Positions 1 through 5,421 of a DNA stretch of 8,127 bases are shown in pieces. The stretch covers positions 1 to 8,127 of the forward strand of contig DGRR01000004.1 in assembly GCA_002389995.1 (NCBI GenBank). Direction: 5' to 3'. The stretch is from Ruminococcus sp. UBA4383. Lineage in GTDB: Bacteria; Bacillota; Clostridia; Oscillospirales; Ruminococcaceae. Positions within the stretch are counted from its first letter, which is position 1. Every line of letters begins with the position of its first letter. Below the pieces are notes generated by a model. It saw nothing but the letters and a program-made list of their open reading frames with translations, was not told the DNA's origin and ran no database searches. A program made the position numbers and the translations under genes.

Positions 1-1001
1 ATGATATAACCAAAGTCGTTGAACTGTGGACCGGTATCCCCGCAAGCAAAATCGCTGAAACAGAATTTCTTAAAATCGCTCGCCTCGAAGAATCCCTCAA
101 AAAGAGAGTTCTCGGTCAGGACGAAGCTGTTTCCGTACTCACAAAGGCTATAAAACGCACAAGAGTTCACCTCAATAAACGCCGCCGCCCTGCATCATTC
201 ATTTTTGTAGGTCCTACGGGCGTGGGAAAAACTGAACTTGTAAAGTCTCTCGCAGAAGAAATGTTCGATTCGACAGAACCGCTCATAAGACTCGATATGA
301 CTGAATATATGGAGAAACATTCCGTTGCAAGAATGATAGGCTCGCCTCCCGGATATGTCGGATATGACGAGGCAGGTCAGCTCACTGAAAAAGTCCGCCG
401 CCGCCCGTATTCCGTTATACTTTTTGACGAAATCGAAAAGGCTCACCCCGATGTCATGAATATTCTCATGCAGATTCTCGATGAAGGAAAAGTCGATGAC
501 GCTCACGGCAGAACCATAAACTTTGAAAATACTATCATCTGCATGACTTCCAATGCAGGCTCAACAGATAAATCCCTCGGTGTAGGATTCAACCGCACAG
601 AAAACGAAATAACCAAGGAAAAGGCTATGAAAGGTCTGAGAGATTTCCTCCGCCCCGAATTTATCAGCCGTATTGACGAAATAGTTATTTTCAGACAGCT
701 TGACAAGTCCAATTTCGCAAATATCGCTGCACTTATGATTGATGAGATGAAAGAACCTCTTGCAGAAAAAAATATAACTATAAGCTATGACGATTCCGCT
801 CTTAACCTTATTGCGGAAAAATCCTACGGAAAACCCTACGGTGCAAGAGATATAAGACGTGTTATCCGTCAGGAAGTAGAGGACAAAATAGCAGAAATTA
901 TAATTTCAGATGCATCAAATACAAGAGAAATATTCGTTTCTGCCGACGGTGACAATATAACCGTAACCGCAAAAAAGGAGCAGTCAGAAAATGAAGCTTA
1001 A
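1..1001 (+). CDS. clpC: ATP-dependent Clp protease ATP-binding subunit, ClpC type (5' end missing)
   Basis: This is the C-terminal part (332 residues, reading from base 3) of a class I Clp/Hsp100 AAA+ unfoldase; the start lies outside the window. The second ATPase domain is complete. It has Walker A GPTGVGKT (visible residues 70-77), the pore loop GYVG (117-120), Walker B VILFDE (138-143), sensor-1 Asn184, a likely arginine finger Arg223 in RPEFISRIDE, and the sensor-2 GAR motif (280-282). A VGF tripeptide at 194-196 sits where ClpC and ClpA carry the loop that docks on ClpP, and ClpB lacks this loop. That and the short tail favour ClpC over ClpB. ClpC hexamers unfold proteins and feed them to ClpP in the cytosol. 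The GTG in the Walker A motif at 222 is an internal Val codon, not a start. The stop overlaps the next gene by 11 bases, implying cotranscription. The clpC assignment is likely but rests on half of the protein. Confidence 0.88.
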   Translation, partial: DITKVVELWTGIPASKIAETEFLKIARLEESLKKRVLGQDEAVSVLTKAIKRTRVHLNKRRRPASFIFVGPTGVGKTELVKSLAEEMFDSTEPLIRLDMTEYMEKHSVARMIGSPPGYVGYDEAGQLTEKVRRRPYSVILFDEIEKAHPDVMNILMQILDEGKVDDAHGRTINFENTIICMTSNAGSTDKSLGVGFNRTENEITKEKAMKGLRDFLRPEFISRIDEIVIFRQLDKSNFANIAALMIDEMKEPLAEKNITISYDDSALNLIAEKSYGKPYGARDIRRVIRQEVEDKIAEIIISDASNTREIFVSADGDNITVTAKKEQSENEA

Positions 1002-1614
1002 ATCAACAGCCCTCATTTTTTCATTAATAATCACCGCAGCCGTATTTTCAGGCTGCGGTGATAAAAGTGAAGATACAGATATATCCCCCGAAATCAGCAC
1101 GGATAACTCCCAAAAATCAGACGAACCCGCAAAGCCTGTGCTTTCTCTCAGCAATACAGAAGCAGGTGCAGGCGAAATCGCTGAGATAACTCTCTCCGTA
1201 AGCGGTGCAGACGAAAAATGGTCTATGTGCGGTCTGCATATCACCTATCCGGAAGAACTTGAATGTCAGATGAAAGATGTAGAAGAACACACGATAGATT
1301 ATAAACTCGGTGATGCTTCCGAAAATTCAATGGGTTCTGTCGGAATGTTATGGAGTGAGGGTCTGCCCGATGAACTCACAGAAAAACATCTCAGCTGTTT
1401 CTTCTTTACCGAGATGTTCAGCGAAAATCAAGGCTATGACGGGGAAATCGCAAAATTCTACCTCAAAATCCCTGATGATGCACAGAGCGGTACAGTTTAC
1501 CCCCTGAGCTATTATTTTCCTGAGGGCGACCTTTTTACAGACAGCTCCCAGAATATGCAGATGCAGGAATATGCCTTTGCAAATGCCGTTGACGGCTCTG
1601 TAACAGTAAAATAA
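991..1614 (+). CDS. Secreted lipoprotein with a cohesin-like domain
   Basis: This gene encodes 207 residues. The N-terminus is a lipoprotein signal peptide: basic residues (MKLK), a hydrophobic stretch about 6-19, then FSGC with Cys22 as the probable lipidated residue. The -3 Phe is slightly unusual for a lipobox. An acidic, Ser/Asp/Pro-rich linker (23-48) would hold the domain away from the membrane. Residues 49-206 resemble a cohesin-type beta-sandwich: an AGAGEIAEITLSVSG strand near the start, a GLHITYPEELE segment (81-91), an EIAKFYLKIPDDAQSGTVYP segment (152-171), and the closing DGSVTV (201-206). Cohesins bind dockerins in cellulosomes, and similar domains occur in other ruminococcal surface proteins. 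No dockerin or enzyme partner is visible here. The AAGGAG site at 975-980 lies 10 bases before the ATG, inside the end of clpC. The domain call comes from pattern recall only. It could instead be a related carbohydrate-binding fold. Confidence 0.75.
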   Translation: MKLKSTALIFSLIITAAVFSGCGDKSEDTDISPEISTDNSQKSDEPAKPVLSLSNTEAGAGEIAEITLSVSGADEKWSMCGLHITYPEELECQMKDVEEHTIDYKLGDASENSMGSVGMLWSEGLPDELTEKHLSCFFFTEMFSENQGYDGEIAKFYLKIPDDAQSGTVYPLSYYFPEGDLFTDSSQNMQMQEYAFANAVDGSVTVK

Positions 1615-1615
1615 A

Positions 1616-1645
1616 AAATATCCGCTGAATATTCAGCGGATATTT
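1616..1645. terminator. Bidirectional intrinsic terminator
   Basis: A perfect 30-base palindrome can form a 13-bp stem with an ATAT loop. It lies between two convergent genes, two bases past the lipoprotein stop and one base from the Nudix stop. On the minus strand it is followed by a run of six T; on the plus strand only by TTTCTC. It should therefore work better for the Nudix gene but serve both. Confidence 0.85.
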
Positions 1646-1646
1646 C

Positions 1647-2060
1647 TCAATAAAAGTCCTTTATTGCAGTTTTAGCCTTTGATACAATGGTTTTGTCATT
1701 TTCATAGGAGAGAATATTGACGGCATAGCATATATCCACCCAGCGTATTTCGGCAATTTCGTCCTCCTGCCTGTGAAAGTTCACATTCTTGGCTTTTGCA
1801 AGAAAATAGACGACAACTTTCAATGTATCCTTTTTCGGAGAATAAGTAACTGTTTCCCTGAAAGTGGGGTCAATCATGACATCTATCGCAGTTTCTTCCA
1901 TGACTTCACGCTTTGCGGTTTCAATCTCGGTTTCGCCTGCTTCAACATGACCTTTCGGGAAAGACCAGTGACCGCTGTTGACGTGTTTTATAAGAAGTAT
2001 CTCCGTATTTCCGTGAAATTTGCGGTATACAATAGCACCGCACGATTTTTCATGAAACAT
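1647..2060 (-). CDS. Nudix hydrolase, Ap4A-pyrophosphatase-like
   Basis: This is a small single-domain Nudix hydrolase of 137 residues from the chosen start. Such enzymes cleave nucleoside diphosphates linked to another group, using divalent metal held by the Nudix helix. The Nudix box runs from Gly37 to Ile59: G, five residues, Glu43, seven residues, then REVMEETAI with the metal-binding Glu52, Glu55 and Glu56 present. The usual Gly near the end of the box is Ala58. The N-terminal CGAIVYRK and the HWSFPKGH stretch before the box resemble bacterial asymmetric diadenosine tetraphosphatases. The substrate is inferred, not shown. The start at 2060 is preferred because AGGAAAGGAA lies just upstream. 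An in-frame ATG seven codons earlier (2081) has no SD site. The gene has its own promoter and shares a terminator with the convergent lipoprotein gene. Confidence 0.9.
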   Translation of the reverse strand: MFHEKSCGAIVYRKFHGNTEILLIKHVNSGHWSFPKGHVEAGETEIETAKREVMEETAIDVMIDPTFRETVTYSPKKDTLKVVVYFLAKAKNVNFHRQEDEIAEIRWVDICYAVNILSYENDKTIVSKAKTAIKDFY

Positions 2061-2106
2061 ACCATTTCCTTTCCTGCACATGGCAATTTTAACTTTATTC
2101 GTAACA

Positions 2107-2135
2107 ATTATATCACACTTTTTTTCATTTGTCCA
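2107..2135 (-). promoter_or_regulatory. Sigma-A-type promoter of the Nudix gene
   Basis: Read on the minus strand, TGGACA (5 of 6 to consensus, 2130-2135) and a perfect TATAAT (2107-2112) are separated by exactly 17 bases, with an extended TGA just before the -10. It lies about 47 bases before the chosen Nudix start. Confidence 0.8.
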
Positions 2136-2189
2136 TAGTGAAGAACAAATCTTTCACAAAAATAAATATGTTTATATTAAAAATACTTC

Positions 2190-2218
2190 TTGACACTTGT
2201 TTGTTATTGTGATAGAAT
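2190..2218 (+). promoter_or_regulatory. Sigma-A-type promoter of the STAS gene
   Basis: A perfect TTGACA (2190-2195), a 17-base spacer ending in TGA, and TAGAAT (2213-2218, 5 of 6) form the promoter. Transcription would start near 2225, giving an untranslated leader of about 90 bases. It is divergent from the Nudix promoter. Confidence 0.82.
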
Positions 2219-2313
2219 ATTATTGTGGGTATGACTGCAATGATATTCAGCAGGATATCAGACCCGATTTTCCTGTCTGTCTGCCCGTAATAAACTTATT
2301 GTGGAGGTAAATT

Positions 2314-2670
2314 ATGTCAAATATTGATAATGCACAGAACACAGAACAGAAATTCAACTGCTCATCAGTTGATTTCAATTCCGACCTTGTCCTCAATGAC
2401 GGAAATCTCGACGTTAAACTCTCAGGCAGGCTTGATACTATCAATGCTACTACTCTCCTCGCCCTTTACAGAGATATTGCCGATAAAAATAAACTCCGGA
2501 AAATCTCCGTTGACTGCGAAGGTACTGAATATGTCGCTTCGGCAGGTCTGCGTGTAATGCTCATGATGTTCAAAGCTGTCGGAAAAGATAATTTCAGCAT
2601 AAAGAATATTAATGACAATGTAAGAGAAATTATGGAAGTTACAGGCTTCGACAATATTTTCGATATATAA
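2314..2670 (+). CDS. STAS-domain protein, anti-sigma factor antagonist type
   Basis: This gene encodes 118 residues, the usual length for a stand-alone STAS domain with a short N-terminal extension (about 1-22). STAS proteins of the SpoIIAA/RsbV type switch partners by binding an anti-sigma kinase. Phosphorylation of one Ser blocks binding. Visible hallmarks are LSGRLDTINA (36-45), a core strand ISVDCEG (64-70), YVASAGLRV (73-81) and the end segment VTGFDNIFDI (109-118). Ser76, two residues before Gly78, aligns with the phosphorylated Ser58 of SpoIIAA and Ser56 of RsbV. The preceding Asp of those proteins is Ala here. GGAGG at 2303-2307 sets the start. There is no kinase, phosphatase or sigma factor gene beside it and the unit is monocistronic, so the pathway cannot be named from context. 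It could instead be a signalling STAS protein outside sigma-factor control. Confidence 0.9.
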   Translation: MSNIDNAQNTEQKFNCSSVDFNSDLVLNDGNLDVKLSGRLDTINATTLLALYRDIADKNKLRKISVDCEGTEYVASAGLRVMLMMFKAVGKDNFSIKNINDNVREIMEVTGFDNIFDI

Positions 2671-2681
2671 GATAATTTTTT

Positions 2682-2710
2682 CTCTCTGCTTTCGGGCAGA
2701 GAGTTTTTTT
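2682..2710 (+). terminator. Intrinsic terminator of the STAS gene
   Basis: CTCTCTGC (2682-2689) pairs with GCAGAGAG (2696-2703) around a TTTCGG loop, followed by seven T (2704-2710). It begins 12 bases after the STAS stop and isolates that gene from rplJL. Confidence 0.93.
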
Positions 2711-2738
2711 GTTAAAATAAAAAAAATTATGAAAACAC

Positions 2739-2767
2739 TTGACAAATACTTCTTTGCATGATATAAT
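2739..2767 (+). promoter_or_regulatory. Consensus sigma-A promoter of the rplJL operon
   Basis: Perfect TTGACA (2739-2744) and perfect TATAAT (2762-2767) are separated by 17 bases, with an extended TGA before the -10. This is the best promoter in the window, as expected for ribosomal protein genes. Transcription would start near 2774, about 155 bases before rplJ. Confidence 0.93.
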
Positions 2768-2773
2768 TATAAA

Positions 2774-2902
2774 GCTGTTTGATAACAGCGTGTATTCTAA
2801 AGACAGCCGGCAAGCGTATGCTGTAAGTCCTGCCGAGGAATTGCAATTGATAATATTGATGTATCATTGTCCTTTCCCGTGCTGTCGGTAAAGGATATTT
2901 TT
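2774..2902 (+). promoter_or_regulatory. L10-type ribosomal leader of rplJL
   Basis: The leader matches the Firmicutes L10 leader, by which the L10-(L12) complex represses its own operon. Visible pairings are a 5' hairpin GCTGTT/AACAGC (2774-2779 with 2784-2789) and a closing helix GACAGC/GCTGTC (2802-2807 with 2881-2886). Inside it are CGGCA/TGCCG (2808-2812 with 2831-2835) and AGGA/TCCT (2836-2839 with 2870-2873). Together these form a three-way junction. The segment TAAGTCCTGCCGAGGA (2824-2839) has the look of the conserved L10-binding part. The family call is from memory of the motif, not a covariance search. Confidence 0.82.
2870..2902 (+). terminator. Probable attenuator inside the rplJL leader
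   Basis: TCCTTT (2870-2875) pairs with AAAGGA (2890-2895), continued by CCG/CGG (2877-2879 with 2886-2888) after a single C-T mismatch. It is followed by TATTTTTATT. This is terminator-like. Its 5' arm and loop use the same bases as the AGGA/TCCT and GACAGC/GCTGTC helices of the leader, so the two folds exclude each other. In Bacillus subtilis the rplJL leader is known to act by transcription termination, which fits this arrangement. Confidence 0.6.
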
Positions 2903-2929
2903 ATTGTAATCAAAACGGAGGTGAATATA

Positions 2930-3442
2930 ATGCCAAGCAATGCTGTACTCGAAGCTAAAAAGGCTAAGGTTGAACAGCTCACAGAACTTATCAAAAATTC
3001 TGTTTCAGGCGTTCTCGTTGACTATAAGGGTATCACTGTTGAAGAAGATACAAAGCTCAGAAAAGAACTGCGTGAGGCTAATGTCAACTACTTCGTAGAG
3101 AAGAATACTCTCCTTCTCCGTGCTTTCAAAAACTGCGGAATCGAAGGCTTTGAAGAGGCTCTCAACGGTACTACCGCTATCGCCCTTTCAAATGACGACC
3201 AGACCGCTCCCGCAAGAGTTCTCGGTAAATTCGCAGAAAAAGCAGGAGATGACAAGTTCAATCTCAAAGCAGGTTACATCGAAGGCGAAATTTATGACCA
3301 GGCAGGCGTTACTGCTCTCTCAAAAATCCCCTCAAAAGATGTACTCCTCGCTCAGCTCGTTGGTTCTCTTCAGGGACCTATCCAGAAACTCGCTGCAACC
3401 CTTCAGGCTGTTGCAGACAAAAACGAGGAAGGCGCAGCTTAA
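2930..3442 (+). CDS. rplJ: 50S ribosomal protein L10
   Basis: This gene encodes 170 residues, normal for bacterial L10 (about 165-175). L10 anchors the L7/L12 dimers to 23S rRNA at the base of the ribosomal stalk. Family features seen are the N-terminal MPSNAVLEAKKAKVEQL, then SGVLVDYKGITVEEDTKLR (about 26-44), FVEKNTLLLRAF, and the C-terminal helix rich in Ala, Leu and Gln that binds L12 dimers, ending in NEEGAA. The ATG at 2930 follows CGGAGGTGA at 2916-2924. A longer reading from 2867 would run through the leader and can be dismissed. The gene is first in the rplJL operon and is controlled by the leader upstream. Codons such as CTC, GTT and GCT dominate, as in highly expressed genes here. 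Confidence 0.98.
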   Translation: MPSNAVLEAKKAKVEQLTELIKNSVSGVLVDYKGITVEEDTKLRKELREANVNYFVEKNTLLLRAFKNCGIEGFEEALNGTTAIALSNDDQTAPARVLGKFAEKAGDDKFNLKAGYIEGEIYDQAGVTALSKIPSKDVLLAQLVGSLQGPIQKLAATLQAVADKNEEGAA

Positions 3443-3510
3443 TCGCTGCATGACCTTTTCCATGCGTGCGGCTTGACCGCAAAAAAATATTATAAAGGAG
3501 AATTTTTATC

Positions 3511-3882
3511 ATGGCTTCAGAGAAAATTACTAAATTCGTTGAAGATATCAAGACACTTTCTGTTCTTGAACTTAAAGAACTCGTAGACGCTATTCAGGAG
3601 GAATTCGGCGTAACAGCAGCTATCGCAGCAGCTCCCACAACAGGCGGAGATGCAAATGCAGCAGCAGCTAAGACTGAATTTGATGTTGTTCTTACATCAT
3701 TCGGTGATGCTAAGATGGCTGTTATCAAGGTTGCTAAGGACGTTCTCGGTCTCGGTCTTAAAGAGGCTAAGGCTGTTGTTGAATCTGCTCCCAAGGCTAT
3801 CAAGGAAGGCGTTTCAGAGGCAGAAGCTAACGAAATCAAGGCTAAGTTTGAAGAGGCTGGCGCAACTATCGAAATCAAGTAA
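3511..3882 (+). CDS. rplL: 50S ribosomal protein L7/L12
   Basis: This gene encodes 123 residues, the standard length. The N-terminal dimerisation domain (1-31) contains TLSVLELKELVDAIQEEFGV. It is followed by the flexible Ala/Gly-rich hinge (about 36-53), and then the C-terminal factor-binding domain from about 54. That domain carries the very conserved GLGLKEAKAVVESAPKAIKE (80-99) and ends EEAGATIEIK. The protein forms the mobile stalk that recruits elongation factors and stimulates their GTPase activity. AAAGGAG at 3494-3500 lies 10 bases before the ATG. The gene follows rplJ by 68 bases, and that gap holds two small hairpins. Codon use is strongly biased (AAG, GCT, GTT), as expected for an abundant protein. 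A strong terminator follows directly, so rpoB is not in this transcript. Confidence 0.99.
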   Translation: MASEKITKFVEDIKTLSVLELKELVDAIQEEFGVTAAIAAAPTTGGDANAAAAKTEFDVVLTSFGDAKMAVIKVAKDVLGLGLKEAKAVVESAPKAIKEGVSEAEANEIKAKFEEAGATIEIK

Positions 3883-3899
3883 TTATAATATTACATCAG

Positions 3900-3930
3900 A
3901 AAAAGCTGTACCTTTCGGTACAGCTTTTTT
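3900..3930 (+). terminator. Intrinsic terminator of the rplJL operon
   Basis: AAAAAGCTGTACC (3900-3912) pairs perfectly with GGTACAGCTTTTT (3917-3929) around a TTTC loop and ends in six T. It starts 17 bases after the rplL stop. The A-tract on the 5' side could also let it act on the opposite strand. Confidence 0.95.
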
Positions 3931-3967
3931 GTTATAAAAAATATATATAGCAATAAGAAATAAATAT

Positions 3968-3996
3968 TTGCAATTTGAAAATTACTGTGCTATAAT
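3968..3996 (+). promoter_or_regulatory. Orphan extended -10 promoter
   Basis: TTGCAA (3968-3973, 4 of 6), a 17-base spacer ending in TGC, and a perfect TATAAT (3991-3996) make an extended -10 promoter. No coding gene follows on this strand. The next element is the hairpin at 4067. Confidence 0.6.
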
Positions 3997-4002
3997 AATT
4001 TT

Positions 4003-4105
4003 AGCGAGTTAAACAGATTGTATATTTTCGCAAGTCTTTTTCTTTTTTCACCCTTTATAAAATTGGACGGGAAACCTTCGCAAGGAGGTTTCCCGTTCTC
4101 TTTTT
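4003..4105 (+). ncRNA. Candidate small RNA of about 100 bases
   Basis: The segment runs from a promoter with a good extended -10 to an intrinsic terminator, and no plausible reading frame lies between them. It would have an unstructured, pyrimidine-rich middle (4035-4053) and a strong 3' hairpin whose loop side carries AAGGAGG (4082-4088). It does not match an RNA family that I recognise. Its 3' end meets the 3' end of the convergent LysR gene. The alternative is that the promoter is weak or inactive and the hairpin simply ends the LysR transcript. Confidence 0.35.
4067..4105. terminator. Strong hairpin terminator, plus strand favoured
   Basis: ACGGGAAACCT (4067-4077) pairs perfectly with AGGTTTCCCGT (4086-4096) around an 8-base loop. 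On the plus strand it is followed by TCTCTTTTT. On the minus strand the following bases contain only TTTT, a weaker tail, but the position directly after the LysR stop fits a terminator for that gene as well. Confidence 0.8.
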
Positions 4106-5039
4106 ATTTGTTTATGAGAAGTTTTTCGGAAAATTCTGTAAGGCTGTCCATACAGGATTTTACAAGTGTTTCATTTTCACTGCCTTTTTTGTAGATGACG
4201 ATATCGCTTGTAGGTACGCAGGCATAAGAACAGTTCTTTATCACCAAATCTCCGCCTCCGAAATGATTCTGCGGTACGGGCGAAATCCACATATAGGCAT
4301 TTTCAACGGTATTGAGAAGGCTGAACTTACTGCCACGGTCATAGACATAAATCATTTTTTCATTTTTTGAAGAAACGAAATCGGGATTTATATATGTTTT
4401 TCTGAAAATATTGAGGTCCTCATCGCCGTGAATTATTTCGGGATATTTTTTAAGTTCCTCAAAGGGTACATCATCATATTTAGCGAGGGGGTGAGTGCTT
4501 TTCATGAGGAGTTTCATTTTAAACTCTGTGAGAGTTCTCTGAGAGAGGTTTTTCTGTGTAAGCTGTTTTGCGTAAAGACCGCTCTGGCTTGCAGGTACAC
4601 GGATTATGCCTATATCGGCACGGCCTATGCCTGTATCCTCGATAGCCTGATGAGTATTTGTTTCCATGAATCGGACGTTGTAGTTATTTTTTGTCTCATT
4701 GAGTCTGTTTATCCAGTAGCCTATTGCGGCTGTGATGTAAGTTGAGCGTGTAGCGGCGACTTTGAAGCTTATATTTTTTTCGGTTTTACTGGAATAATCG
4801 GCTTCGAGGCGGTGCATATCGGTGACGATTTTCTTAGCTCTCTGGAAAAATTCCTCGCCTTCGGGTGTAAGAATCATACCGCTTGATGTTCTCCAGAATA
4901 TCTGTATGCCTATTTTGTTTTCAAGCTCTTTCAGTGCGATACTGATATTAGGCTGAGCCTGATAGAGTTTTTTTGCCGCTCCTGTAATACTTCCTTCCTG
5001 AGCGATAGCAATAACATATTCAAGTTGCTGCAGTTTCAT
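4104..5039 (-). CDS. LysR-family transcriptional regulator
   Basis: This gene encodes 311 residues, a usual LysR length. The N-terminal winged helix-turn-helix is clear: LEYVIAIAQEGSITGAAKKL, then the recognition helix region around QPNISIALKELENKIG (29-44), and the wing ending in ILTPEGEEF (56-64). A linker helix follows to about 90. The effector-binding domain (about 91-300) has the ISFKVAAT opening strand and RADIGIIRVP in its middle. LysR proteins are tetramers that bind DNA upstream of target genes and respond to a small ligand. The ligand cannot be told from the sequence. GGAGAG lies five bases before the ATG. The nearest divergent gene is the small protein 517 bases away, so no target is obvious, though repeats near the LysR promoter hint at self-regulation. 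Confidence 0.95.
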   Translation of the reverse strand: MKLQQLEYVIAIAQEGSITGAAKKLYQAQPNISIALKELENKIGIQIFWRTSSGMILTPEGEEFFQRAKKIVTDMHRLEADYSSKTEKNISFKVAATRSTYITAAIGYWINRLNETKNNYNVRFMETNTHQAIEDTGIGRADIGIIRVPASQSGLYAKQLTQKNLSQRTLTEFKMKLLMKSTHPLAKYDDVPFEELKKYPEIIHGDEDLNIFRKTYINPDFVSSKNEKMIYVYDRGSKFSLLNTVENAYMWISPVPQNHFGGGDLVIKNCSYACVPTSDIVIYKKGSENETLVKSCMDSLTEFSEKLLINK

Positions 5040-5087
5040 TTTTTCTCTCCATTCCTATTAATTGATAAAAAATGAGGATATATGTTG

Positions 5088-5202
5088 TTTGCAGTATAAC
5101 AGCAGGTTGATATAGAGGTATTGAAATAACTGCATAAAAATTCTTAAACTGTTCATCATTTATGTTAAAATCGACAAAAGTCTTATAATCGCAATAACTG
5201 CA
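5088..5202. repeat. Repeated AATAACTGCA motif in front of the LysR gene
   Basis: The 10-mer AATAACTGCA occurs at 5125-5134 and again at 5193-5202, 68 bases apart in the same orientation. The reverse complement core TGCAGT occurs at 5090-5095, overlapping the possible LysR -10. They may be binding sites of the LysR protein. In AT-rich DNA a chance match cannot be excluded. Confidence 0.35.
5093..5101 (-). promoter_or_regulatory. Possible extended -10 of the LysR gene
   Basis: On the minus strand TGTTATACT is an extended -10 (TATACT at 5093-5098) about 55 bases before the LysR start. No good -35 lies at 16-18 bases, as is typical of a regulated or weak promoter. The site overlaps one copy of a TGCAGT motif that recurs upstream. 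Confidence 0.35.
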
Positions 5203-5421
5203 AATATATCTCTCACTTATAACTTATAATATATATTGTAGCATAAAAAGACAAAATATGCAAGCTTTTTGGAATAAATATTCCCATAAAAATGCATATT
5301 TTTATTATATAGTTCATTGTATTAAAAAAAGAATTTTTTTAAAGAATTTATTATATATATAATATTAATCGTTCACAGACCATACATTCTTAAAAAGAAT
5401 TAATTTTTAATTGAAATAACG
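5203..5421. other. AT-rich intergenic DNA without a gene
   Basis: No reading frame with a ribosome site is seen here on either strand. Base composition is extreme (15% G+C in 5281-5340). The stretch contains GGAATA-AA-TATTCC (5271-5284) nested in a wider imperfect palindrome with ATGCA/TGCAT ends (5258-5297), and ATTCTT-AAA-AAGAAT (5386-5400). These could be operators or simply reflect AT-rich composition. Confidence 0.6.

Noticed and set aside
195..506. Open frame on the minus strand inside clpC
   Set aside because: It is antisense to conserved AAA+ motifs and explained entirely by the clpC frame.
222..1001. GTG at 222 as the start of a complete gene
   Set aside because: The frame is open to the window edge and GTG is the Val of the Walker A motif, so it is an internal codon of a truncated clpC.
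2061..2081. Upstream ATG for the Nudix gene
   Set aside because: There is no SD site before 2081, whereas the ATG at 2060 has AGGAAAGGAA upstream.
2231..2290. A 19-codon leader peptide before the STAS gene
   Set aside because: It starts only a few bases after the predicted transcript start with no SD site; nothing in its composition suggests an attenuation peptide.
2867..2929. N-terminal extension of L10
   Set aside because: It would translate the structured leader and terminator hairpin; the ATG at 2930 has the SD site and the family N-terminus.
4428..4745. Open frame on the plus strand inside the LysR gene
   Set aside because: It is a shadow of the clear LysR coding frame, with no family resemblance and no ribosome site.
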